Source of the DNA: Microbispora corallina
GTDB lineage: Bacteria; Actinomycetota; Actinomycetes; Streptosporangiales; Streptosporangiaceae
DNA: 64,000 nucleotides
Direction of reading: 5' to 3'
Assembly: GCF_016863035.1 (NCBI RefSeq)
Contig: NZ_BOOC01000022.1
Span: 1-64,000, forward strand
In this document: piece after piece, positions 43,574 to 53,122 of the stretch
How positions within the stretch are numbered: position 1 is the stretch's first letter
How the letters are laid out: every line of letters begins with the position of its first letter
Made by a program: the position numbers and the translations under genes
Notes under the pieces: model-generated
Databases searched by the model: none
Told to the model about the DNA's origin: nothing
The model's input: only the letters and a program-made list of their open reading frames with translations

Positions 43574-43612
43574 TCCGTTCTCGGGCGAGGCCGGTCCTCC
43601 GCGGTCCTGCGG

Positions 43613-44008
43613 CTAGCGGATGACCGCGGCGGCGCGGGGCACGCGCGGGATCTGCAACCGGTGGGCCTCCCGCATCGTGCGCAGGCGGTTCACCTCTGCG
43701 GTCCACAGCGCGCCGTCGGGCGTCGCCCGGCCCTTGCGCCGCGCGATGCGGTCGTCGTAGGCCTTCACGCCGAACGTCGCCCGCTGGGCGGCCTCAGCGC
43801 TGCGCAGCGCGTCGGTCAGCGCCCGGTCGAGGTCGAGCGCGACCTCCCGCAGCTCCTCCACGGGGGCCCCGGACGCCTGAACGGCGCGGTAGCGGCGCTC
43901 GGCCTCGCGAAGCCGCTCCAGCTTGTCGCCGAAGCCCTTGGCGATCTCCTGGTCGGAGTGGTAGCGGACCTCAGCCTCCCGGCTCACCCGCGGACGGAAA
44001 AACGCCAT
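43613..44008 (-). CDS. Hypothetical helical protein
   Basis: Predicted 131-residue soluble protein, no recognised family. It is charged and largely helical; the middle (EKLERLREAERRY-like segment, about residues 20-80) could form a coiled coil, and the end is basic (RLQIPRVPRAAAVIR). ATG 44008 with GAAGGG upstream is preferred over the ATG five codons earlier. Codon usage is that of a real gene. It is convergent with the sigma factor gene and divergent from a TetR gene. Confidence 0.7.
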   Translation of the reverse strand: MAFFRPRVSREAEVRYHSDQEIAKGFGDKLERLREAERRYRAVQASGAPVEELREVALDLDRALTDALRSAEAAQRATFGVKAYDDRIARRKGRATPDGALWTAEVNRLRTMREAHRLQIPRVPRAAAVIR

Positions 44009-44094
44009 CGTCAGCCCTTCCAACTTTCACAACGCGTCGCTGGCGGTAGCGTACGCGCTGCCCGCGCCCCCTCGCACATCAGGGGTGCGGCGCC

Positions 44095-44112
44095 CTTTAC
44101 GTAGTAAGGTCA
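44095..44112. promoter_or_regulatory. CTTTACGTAGTAAGG palindrome, copy 3
   Basis: TTAC-N3-GTAA core in an 18-base sequence almost identical to 30091-30108. Located 21 bases upstream of the TetR start, it is a good candidate for that repressor's own operator; TetR proteins with this C-terminal domain often bind CTTTAC-type palindromes. Confidence 0.5.
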
Positions 44113-44132
44113 GATGTGGCAGCATGATCGCC

Positions 44133-44705
44133 ATGCCTGCCAAGCGACCACCAGTCCCGCTGTCGAGGGAACGCATCATCGACGCCGCCCTGCACATCGC
44201 CGACGGGCAGGGCCTGCGCCGGCTGACCATGCGACGGCTCGGGGACGCGCTCCAGGTCGAGGCGATGGCCATCTACCACCACCTGCCCCGCGGCAAGGAG
44301 GCGCTGATGGACGCCCTCGCCGAGCACGTCACCACCGTCGCCGTCGACCCGTCGGGGGCCGCCACCTGGCAGGACCGAGCCCGGGCGTGGGCCCGCGCGA
44401 GCCGCGCCGCGCTGCTGGAGCACCCCGGGGTGCTGTCGCTGGCGCTGACCAAGCCGCCGAAGGGCTCGGCCCTGATCGCCATCGGGGAGCAGATCGAGCA
44501 GCTCAGGGAGGCGGGGCTCGACGGCGACGCGGCCGCCGCGGTGCGCGCGCTGCGCGCGTACGTGTTCGGCAGCGTGGCGGTCGAGGTGCAGCAGTCCGGA
44601 TGGGCCGACCCCGACGCCGCCGTGCGGGACGCGCGCACGGCCGAGGGAGAGCGCGAGTTCGAGGAGGGCCTCGACGCCCTGCTCGCCGGCCTCGCCCGCG
44701 TCTGA
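44133..44705 (+). CDS. TetR regulator with TetR_C-type domain
   Basis: Predicted 190-residue repressor. The HTH region (LTMRRLGDALQVEAMAIYHHLPRGKEAL) and the following helices match the TetR_C (tetracycline-repressor-like) group. An ATG three codons upstream (44124) is the alternative start. The palindrome at 44095 lies in its promoter. No efflux or oxygenase target is adjacent except the divergent hypothetical gene. Confidence 0.87.
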   Translation: MPAKRPPVPLSRERIIDAALHIADGQGLRRLTMRRLGDALQVEAMAIYHHLPRGKEALMDALAEHVTTVAVDPSGAATWQDRARAWARASRAALLEHPGVLSLALTKPPKGSALIAIGEQIEQLREAGLDGDAAAAVRALRAYVFGSVAVEVQQSGWADPDAAVRDARTAEGEREFEEGLDALLAGLARV

Positions 44706-44707
44706 AG

Positions 44708-44750
44708 CCCCGCCTGAACCCCCGCCTGAACCCCCGCCTGAACCCCCGCC
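44708..44750 (+). repeat. 12-bp tandem repeat after TetR gene
   Basis: A CCCGCCTGAACC-type unit is repeated three full times (44709-44720, 44721-44732, 44733-44744) with a partial fourth, starting 3 bases after the TetR stop codon. Likely slippage-prone. Confidence 0.85.
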
Positions 44751-44906
44751 CGACGCCCGCAGACGCCGCCCTGCCCCACCCATCGCCCCGGCCGCCTGGA
44801 CGCGACGGCGTGGCGTGCTGACCCGGAGCTCTTCCGACTGGTAATTCCTCAGTTACCAGACGGACGGCGTGTCGAGGTTGGACCGTTATCATCCATGGGG
44901 CACTCT

Positions 44907-44922
44907 TGTGTACTAGGTCACA
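44907..44922. promoter_or_regulatory. CRP-type site upstream of DUF5999 gene
   Basis: TGTGT-N6-TCACA matches the CRP consensus at 9 of 10 positions. It overlaps a TACTAG -10-like hexamer (44911-44916), which would place a bound CRP protein across the promoter as a repressor. Confidence 0.5.
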
Positions 44923-45167
44923 TCAGTGTGCACGCACCCCGCGCGGGTCGCGGCCGGGCCCCCTACCCCGACCGGCGGAACCGCCCGAACGGGCTATGTC
45001 ACGCCGATGGGACCGACCCGCAAACTGGAGGTGTCCAGTGTGCTGTACGTCATATACGTCGACCCCACCAGGCTCGACCCTCACCATCGGGGGACACGTC
45101 GGTGACGGAGGCCATTGGCCCACCCGAACCGACCACGAGCATACGAGAAAGACACGGAGCCCCGGCG

Positions 45168-45368
45168 ATGTGCCCTCATGAACCGGCCTGTCCCAACGCG
45201 GACGCGAAGGACCGAGAAGCCGCCCGCACGATAGCCTCGCACCCGGAGCAGGGCTGGAGCCTGCTCTGCAACGGCGTCGTGCTGTTCGAGGACACCGGCG
45301 AACTGCTGCCCGACGGCGGCGTCATCGCGCCCCACCGCCCCACCGACATGGCCATCAGCGCGGCCTAG
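45168..45368 (+). CDS. DUF5999 small protein
   Basis: Predicted 66-residue protein. MCPHEPACPNADAKDREAA, then HPEQGWSLLCNGVVLFEDTG and PDGGVIAPHR match the DUF5999 proteins found throughout streptomycetes and relatives. Conserved Cys and His residues (CPHEPACP) hint at metal binding; function unknown. ATG 45168 with GGAG about 9 bases before. Its end overlaps the convergent hydrolase gene by 14 bases. Confidence 0.87.
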   Translation: MCPHEPACPNADAKDREAARTIASHPEQGWSLLCNGVVLFEDTGELLPDGGVIAPHRPTDMAISAA

Positions 45369-45951
45369 GCTCCAGCAGCCACCGCGCCACCTCCTCGCCC
45401 ACCCGGGCGGGGTCCTTCCGCAGCTCGTGTCCCTCCCCAGGGAGGACCACGAGACGCGCGGCGTCCTTCTCGTCCGGGATCCCGAAGGGGTCCCGCTCGC
45501 CGCTGACCGCAAGCACCGGAACGCCCGCCCGCCGCAGCTCGTCCGCCCGCGACCGCTCCGGCCTGCCGGGCGGGTGCAGCGGGAAGGCGAGCGCCACCAC
45601 CGCCTCCGCTCCGGTCTCCGGGGCCGTCCGGCAGGCCACCCGGGCGCCGTTGCTGCGGCCGCCCTGGACCAGCGGCACCCCCGGACAACGCTCCCGCAGC
45701 GCCGCCACGAGCGCGATCCACGCCTCGTCCTGCTTGGCCGCCGAGCCCGGCGCCCGGGCCCCGCGCATCCGGAACGGCTGCAGGACCCGCGCCACCGCGA
45801 CCCCGATCCCCAGGACCGCCTCCCGTACGGCCAGCAGGTCGGGGGCGTCCACGCCGCCGCTCGACCCGTGGGTCAGGACCAGCAGCAGCCGCGGGTCGCG
45901 GACCTCGTCCACCTCGGCGGACGCCGGTCCGTGCGGTGTCGGGATCTCCAT
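45355..45951 (-). CDS. Alpha/beta hydrolase (KANL3/Tex30-like)
   Basis: Predicted 198-residue small hydrolase. N-terminal LLVLTHGSSGGVDAPDL, the nucleophile region QGGRSNGARVA, and VLAVSGERDPFG with a late GEGHEL His complete the triad pattern of this compact subfamily. ATG 45951 is the first start with the fold; the longer open frame is rejected. Substrate unknown. Confidence 0.83.
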   Translation of the reverse strand: MEIPTPHGPASAEVDEVRDPRLLLVLTHGSSGGVDAPDLLAVREAVLGIGVAVARVLQPFRMRGARAPGSAAKQDEAWIALVAALRERCPGVPLVQGGRSNGARVACRTAPETGAEAVVALAFPLHPPGRPERSRADELRRAGVPVLAVSGERDPFGIPDEKDAARLVVLPGEGHELRKDPARVGEEVARWLLEPRPR

Positions 45952-46044
45952 GGCGGCGACGCTACCGCCTACGACCTGGGCACGACGCGCCGACCCTCCC
46001 CGCGGAGGATGCCGGCGACCGCCGGTCAGGTGGACAATGGCACG

Positions 46045-46500
46045 ATGCCGGACACAGCACCGCAGCCTCCCTACGGCGGGTACCCCGCGCCGCCGCCGTA
46101 CGCCACCGTGCCGGGCCCCATCGCGTCCCCCGGCGCTCTCGGGCCGCAGCCCCCGCGCACGTCGCCCTCCACCAGGGAGGACCTGCGCGCCGTCATCGCC
46201 GCCCGCCGCGACCTCGGGCCCGACTACGAGGACGCGCTGGTCGACTCGTTCCTCGACAAGCTCGACGTGGAGATCGCCGCCCGGGTGCGGGGCGAGGTGG
46301 CGGCCCACCTCCAGCAGCAGGGGCCCCGGCCTCCGCGCAAGGACGCGGCCGTGGCGGTCGCCCTCGGCTCGCTCGGCATCGGCGTCCCGCTCACGGCGAT
46401 CGCCGCGGGCACCGCTCACGGCGCCGGCATGCTGCTCGCCTGGTGCGGGATCGTCGGCGTCAACCTCGCCTACGCCCTGAGCCGCCGCAACTCCCGCTGA
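46045..46500 (+). CDS. Hypothetical membrane protein
   Basis: Predicted 151-residue protein: Pro/Tyr/Gly-rich N terminus (about residues 1-40), a charged helical region (LDKLDVEIAARVRGEVAAHL), and two hydrophobic helices near the C terminus (about 100-145). GACAAT (46033-46038) is a -10 placed six bases before ATG 46045, so it is probably leaderless. Similar Pro-rich small membrane proteins occur in many actinomycetes, without known function. Confidence 0.72.
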   Translation: MPDTAPQPPYGGYPAPPPYATVPGPIASPGALGPQPPRTSPSTREDLRAVIAARRDLGPDYEDALVDSFLDKLDVEIAARVRGEVAAHLQQQGPRPPRKDAAVAVALGSLGIGVPLTAIAAGTAHGAGMLLAWCGIVGVNLAYALSRRNSR

Positions 46501-46555
46501 CCCGCCCGGACGGCCGGTCCCCGCTCCGCCTCACCCGCGGCAGCGCGGGCCGGTC

Positions 46556-47083
46556 TCAGGCGTCGGTGCCCTCCATCACCGGGCGGACGTCACGGCCCAG
46601 ACGCAGCCGCACCTGCTCGGCCAGGATCCGGTCGGGGTGGTCGAGGCCGTACCGCCAGACCGTCTCGGCGTCGTCGTCCCGGCCGCGCAGCGGAAGCGTC
46701 CGCGCGAGCAGTTCGATCGCGAGCGCGCCGGTCTCGGCGTCTCCCTCCTCCCACCGGCCCTCCTCGACGGCCCCGGCGAACTCGGCGCAGGCCATCTCCA
46801 GGTGGGCGATCCCGAGCAGCACCCGCAGCCGCGCCGCGTCGGCCACGGCCTCCACGGACAGCGCCTCCAGCAGCACGTCGGCCGCCTGACCGGGCTCCCC
46901 GTCGTCGAGCAGCCGGGCGGCAATCCGCTCCGCGACGACCGACAGCCCGGCCCCCGCCTCGGCCCGGTCGGGCCCCTCCTCCTCCGCGATCTCGGCGAAC
47001 GCCGCCGCCGCGGCGTCGAGGTCACCGGTCTCGGCGAGCCGGCGTGCGTGGTCGAGCCGCCGCCCGGGGTCGATGGCCGTCAT
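46556..47083 (-). CDS. TPR-like helical repeat protein
   Basis: Predicted 175-residue all-helical protein with degenerate tetratricopeptide units (DHARRLAETGDLDAAAAAF, EPGQAADVLLEAL, LLARTLPLRGRDDDAETVW). Likely a protein-protein interaction scaffold; partner unknown. It lies downstream of the gcvP terminator on the same strand as gcvP. Confidence 0.72.
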   Translation of the reverse strand: MTAIDPGRRLDHARRLAETGDLDAAAAAFAEIAEEEGPDRAEAGAGLSVVAERIAARLLDDGEPGQAADVLLEALSVEAVADAARLRVLLGIAHLEMACAEFAGAVEEGRWEEGDAETGALAIELLARTLPLRGRDDDAETVWRYGLDHPDRILAEQVRLRLGRDVRPVMEGTDA

Positions 47084-47223
47084 GGAATGGGCCTCGCAGG
47101 GATCAGATGTGGCAGAAGACGATCACCATGATCCTAACGACACCGGCTCCCCCGCGGGGGCAGACATGCGCAAGCCGTACGGGCCACTGGCGCGGGGGTC
47201 AGAACCGGCCGACGGGCGGACAC

Positions 47224-47262
47224 GGTGAGGCGCCGCGCCCACGGGGGACGCGGCGCCTCACC
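47224..47262 (-). terminator. Terminator of gcvP
   Basis: Perfect 14-bp stem (47224-47237 with 47249-47262) and 11-base loop, just past the gcvP stop on the minus strand. Very stable GGTGAGGCGCCGCG arm. Confidence 0.88.
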
Positions 47263-47269
47263 GGTCTCG

Positions 47270-50095
<2,826 letters not shown>

Positions 50096-50179
50096 GACAG
50101 GGGCCTCCTGGACGGGATCGAGACCTGCGCGACCGCCCCGCGCCCCGGTGATCGGGCCGTGGCCGGTCGTCGTGCGGTC

Positions 50180-50367
50180 TCCCCCTCTGTCATCGGACCT
50201 GAGAGCTTCACCGGGCCCGCCGGGCCCGGCTTTCCCCTTCGGTGGGGCCCACCTGGCTGGTGGCCCGCTTTTCAGAGTCGCCTCGTCCGTGCGGTACGGA
50301 TGCCTGAGAGATTCCGGGGAGGTTTGCTCCTTCGGCGCCCCTGGTCAGAGGGGACTCTCCCGCACGA
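50180..50367 (-). promoter_or_regulatory. Tandem glycine riboswitch
   Basis: On the minus strand the leader reads as two glycine aptamers in series: the first with GCGGGAGAGTCC, GCCGAAGGAGCAA, AATCTCTCAGGC and GGCGACTCTGAAAAGC, the second with ACCGAAGGGGAAAGCC, GAAGCTCTCAGGTC and CAGAGGGGGAG. These are the canonical conserved blocks and the short linker of the cooperative gcv riboswitch. A TACAGT -10 (50390-50385) lies just upstream. Confidence 0.95.
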
Positions 50368-50455
50368 GGTCGTCGGCCCTGTCCACTGTACCCGGTGGGG
50401 CGGATCCCACTCGACTCGCCATGTGCTCTCTCGGCGGCGCCCCTGCCGGGGCGGG

Positions 50456-51097
50456 TCAGCCCGTCCTGCGGGCCTTCCTGCGGCGGGCGAGCTCGTCGGA
50501 GGGATGGTCCCCCTCCGCATCGGAGGGGGCGGCGGCACGCTCGCCCGGAAGCTCCGCAAGCGAGCCCTCCACCTCGCGCCAGACCCGGCCGAGAGCGATC
50601 CCGAACACGCCCTGGCCGCCCTGCAGCAGGTCGATCACCTCGTCGGCGGAGGTGCACTCGTAGACGCTCACGCCGTCGCTCATCAGCGTGATCTGGGCCA
50701 GGTCGTTGACGCCCCGGTCGCGCAGGTGCCGGACGGCGGTGCGGATCTGCTGGAGGGACACGCCCGTGTCGAGGAGGCGCTTGACGACCTTGAGGACGAG
50801 GATGTCGCGGAAGCTGTACAGGCGCTGCGACCCCGAGCCCTGCGCGGCTCTTATCGTCGGCAGGACCAGCTCCGTCCGCGCCCAGTAGTCGAGTTGCCGG
50901 TAGGTGATCCCCGCAGCCGCGCACGCGGTGGGCCCGCGGTATCCGATGTCCTCGGGCAGCGCCGCCGGCCGCTCGTCGAACAGCAGACCCTGTTCGCCGG
51001 CGCGCTCCCGCGCCGACTGCCGGACCGGGTCGTGCTGGCCCGCCGACTTACCCTCGCCGCTGCTGACCGCCACTGCGGACCTCCGGCTTTCTCTCAT
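50456..51097 (-). CDS. MerR family regulator, Rv1830-like
   Basis: Predicted 213-residue regulator. After a 55-residue disordered start, a MerR winged helix (YRGPTACAAAGITYRQLDYW, SQRLYSFRDILVLKVVKRLL) and a coiled-coil helix follow. Gene order (FHA, MerR, DUF151, this gene, gcvP) equals mycobacterial Rv1827-Rv1832, where the equivalent is Rv1830. ATG 51097 is selected over a longer frame that runs into the noncoding gap. Target genes not evident here. Confidence 0.9.
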   Translation of the reverse strand: MRESRRSAVAVSSGEGKSAGQHDPVRQSARERAGEQGLLFDERPAALPEDIGYRGPTACAAAGITYRQLDYWARTELVLPTIRAAQGSGSQRLYSFRDILVLKVVKRLLDTGVSLQQIRTAVRHLRDRGVNDLAQITLMSDGVSVYECTSADEVIDLLQGGQGVFGIALGRVWREVEGSLAELPGERAAAPSDAEGDHPSDELARRRKARRTG

Positions 51098-51228
51098 CCC
51101 ACGGTCTGATCTGGGGGTTCGTGAATTACAACCGTGGTTTCCCTTGCACCGTAGGACCGGGGCCATCGTCAGTCAACGACCCCGTCCGGCGCGTCGTGAA
51201 GCGTAATCACCCGAATTGGCCCGGCACG

Positions 51229-51741
51229 TCAGCCCGCCCGGCCGAAGTCTTCCGGTGTGATTTTGTCCAAGAACTCGCGGAACTTTTCCACTTCGTCCTC
51301 TTGATCGTCGGGCATGCTGACGCCCGCCTCCTGGACCACGTCCTCACTGGCGTAGATCGTCGCGCCGGTCCGCAGGGCGAGCGCGATCGAGTCCGACGGC
51401 CGGGCGCTCACCTCCACCCCGTTGGAGAACACCAGATCGGCGAAGAAGATCCCGTCACGCAGGGCGACGATGTTGACGGTGCGCAACCGCACCCCCAGGG
51501 CCTCCAGCACGTCACGGAACAAGTCGTGGGTCAACGGCCGTGGCGGCGGCTCCTCCGCCTGCGCCAGCGCGATAGCGGTCGCCTCGGTCATGCCGATCCA
51601 GATCGGCAGGTACCGATCACCGCTCGTCTCCTTCAGGAGAACGATGGGCTGGTTGGTGGGCATCTCAACGCGAACCCCCACGACCTCCATCTGCAACACG
51701 GGCGGCTCCGTCTCAAAGCGTCGCGGCATATCACCAGGCAT
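51229..51741 (-). CDS. Bifunctional nuclease family (DUF151)
   Basis: Predicted 170-residue protein of the BFN_dom family (VVGVRVEMPTNQPIVLLKE, RYLPIWIGMTEATAIALA, SNGVEVSARPSDSIALALR). The plant homologue has nuclease activity; the bacterial role is open. It sits between two MerR genes in a strictly conserved actinobacterial cluster, as Rv1829 does. A second in-frame ATG four codons in could be used. Confidence 0.93.
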   Translation of the reverse strand: MPGDMPRRFETEPPVLQMEVVGVRVEMPTNQPIVLLKETSGDRYLPIWIGMTEATAIALAQAEEPPPRPLTHDLFRDVLEALGVRLRTVNIVALRDGIFFADLVFSNGVEVSARPSDSIALALRTGATIYASEDVVQEAGVSMPDDQEDEVEKFREFLDKITPEDFGRAG

Positions 51742-51776
51742 TCAACGTAACACCCACCAGGGAGCGGCCGCGCCGG

Positions 51777-52433
51777 TCACCGCCCCAGAATGCCGCGAAC
51801 ACTCCCACGGAGTAACGCGTTGTGCAATTCCTGGAGATGTCCGGAGATCTCCCGGGCGGTCTCGTCCGCCTGCCCGATCGCTCCGGGCGCGCGGCGGCGC
51901 ATGATCGGGGCCACCGCCTGCTCCACCAGAGCCGCCTCGCGCTCCACGGCGGCCTTGAGGGCGCGCAGGTGACGCGCCTGGACGCCGAAGCGCGCGAGCG
52001 CCCCCACGCTGCGGGCCGCCTCCAGCGCCTCCGCGTCGTAGCGGCGGGCGACCGGGGCGACCAGGCCGAAGCTCTCCATCTCGGCCAGGGTCTCCTCGTC
52101 GATGCCCGCGGCCTCGATCAGCTCCTCGCGGCTGAGCCGTACGGGCGGGGCCTCGCCGGTCACTTCCCGTGGCCGCGCGGCCTGGCCGTCCAGGTGATCC
52201 TTGATCACCCGGAGCGGCAGGTAGTGGTCGCGCTGCGCCGTCAGGATGTAGCGCAGGCGCTCGACGTCGGTGTGGGTGAACTTGCGGTACCCCGAGGGGC
52301 TCCGCTGGGGCTCGATGAGCCCCTCACCCTCCAGAAAACGGATCTTGGAGACAGTGATGTCCGGGAACTCGCCCTGCAGCAGGGCGAGCACCTCCCCGAT
52401 GCTCATGAACGCCCGTACGGCCTGCGCGCTCAT
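51777..52433 (-). CDS. ftsR: MerR-type regulator FtsR
   Basis: Predicted 218-residue regulator corresponding to mycobacterial Rv1828. An N-terminal winged helix (SIGEVLALLQGEFPDITVSKI, split: recognition part TVSKIRFLEGEGLIEPQRS) and a helical C-terminal domain are present. In Corynebacterium FtsR activates ftsZ, linking it to cell division. It sits 19 bases downstream of the GarA-like gene on the same strand. Confidence 0.9.
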   Translation of the reverse strand: MSAQAVRAFMSIGEVLALLQGEFPDITVSKIRFLEGEGLIEPQRSPSGYRKFTHTDVERLRYILTAQRDHYLPLRVIKDHLDGQAARPREVTGEAPPVRLSREELIEAAGIDEETLAEMESFGLVAPVARRYDAEALEAARSVGALARFGVQARHLRALKAAVEREAALVEQAVAPIMRRRAPGAIGQADETAREISGHLQELHNALLRGSVRGILGR

Positions 52434-52452
52434 GACTCTCCCTCCTCACCGA

Positions 52453-52956
52453 TCACAGCCCTCCAGGACCGCGCGTGAGGAACACCAGCCGGAACTTCCC
52501 GATCTGCACCTCGTCGCCGCCCACAAGAGGAGACTCCTCAATGCGCTCACGGTTGACATAGGTCCCGTTCAGGCTGCCGACGTCGCGGACCGTGAACTGT
52601 CCGCCGCGCCGGTAGAACTCCACGTGCCGCCTGGACACCGTCACATCGTCCAGGAAGATGTCGCTCTCCGGGTGGCGACCCGCCGTAGTGAGATCGCTGT
52701 CGAGCAGAAACCTGCTCCCCGCGTTGGGGCCGCGCATGACGACCAGGAGCGCCGTCCCCGGCGGCAGCTGGTCGACCGCCGCGCGGTCGGGAAGCAGCGT
52801 CTGGCCCGTCTCCGCCTCCAGCGCCTCGAGCGAGATCGTCGAGGTGGTGTCGGCTGCGACGGGCGCCGGAGCGCTCAGCGGCGAACCGCATCGTGAACAG
52901 AAACGGGCATCCTCGGGGTTGGCATGACCGCACTGCGTGCAGTAGACGCTGGGCAT
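52453..52956 (-). CDS. garA: FHA-domain signalling protein (GarA/OdhI-like)
   Basis: Predicted 167-residue protein. It begins with a zinc ribbon (C6-C9, C20-C23), absent from the short mycobacterial GarA, then a DTTSTISLE segment with T37/T38 at the place of the ETTS phosphorylation motif, and an FHA domain (GRHPESDIFLDD, VSRRHVEF, SLNGTYVN). In relatives, Ser/Thr-kinase phosphorylation switches binding to 2-oxoglutarate dehydrogenase and glutamate dehydrogenase. First gene of the conserved FHA-MerR-DUF151-MerR block. Confidence 0.9.
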   Translation of the reverse strand: MPSVYCTQCGHANPEDARFCSRCGSPLSAPAPVAADTTSTISLEALEAETGQTLLPDRAAVDQLPPGTALLVVMRGPNAGSRFLLDSDLTTAGRHPESDIFLDDVTVSRRHVEFYRRGGQFTVRDVGSLNGTYVNRERIEESPLVGGDEVQIGKFRLVFLTRGPGGL

Positions 52957-53122
52957 CGAACGGCTCGGCCTCTCTCACGACTTGCTCAGACTGCGAATGC
53001 CGCAACTTACGCTGATCAGGGACAAAGGTCAAGAAGCGTCGCTGGGCAGGGACTGACCAACGCTACAGCCCCCGGCCGTTCAAGGTCCATCCCGCCACAC
53101 AGCTCACGACTCTCGCCCGGCG

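Larger units (their letters stand above)
44706..45167. other. Intergenic region with repeats and operators
   Basis: 462 bases with no convincing gene. It holds the 12-bp tandem repeat, an inverted repeat CTGGTAA-N8-TTACCAG (44838-44859), and a CRP-type site with a -10 box near 44911. A frame from about 45038 to 45181 has a good GGAGGTG site but only about 70% third-position GC, below the neighbouring genes, so it is not called. The DUF5999 gene follows. Confidence 0.6.

Noticed and set aside
44700-44760. 12-bp direct repeats as a possible CRISPR or origin element
   Set aside because: Units are contiguous with no spacers and too few and GC-rich for an origin; simple tandem repeat.
45038-45181. 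Small frame with GGAGGTG ribosome site and a Cys pair upstream of the DUF5999 gene
   Set aside because: Third-position GC is about 70%, well below neighbouring genes, the frame overlaps the DUF5999 start, and no family is recognisable. Kept only as a note in the intergenic entry.
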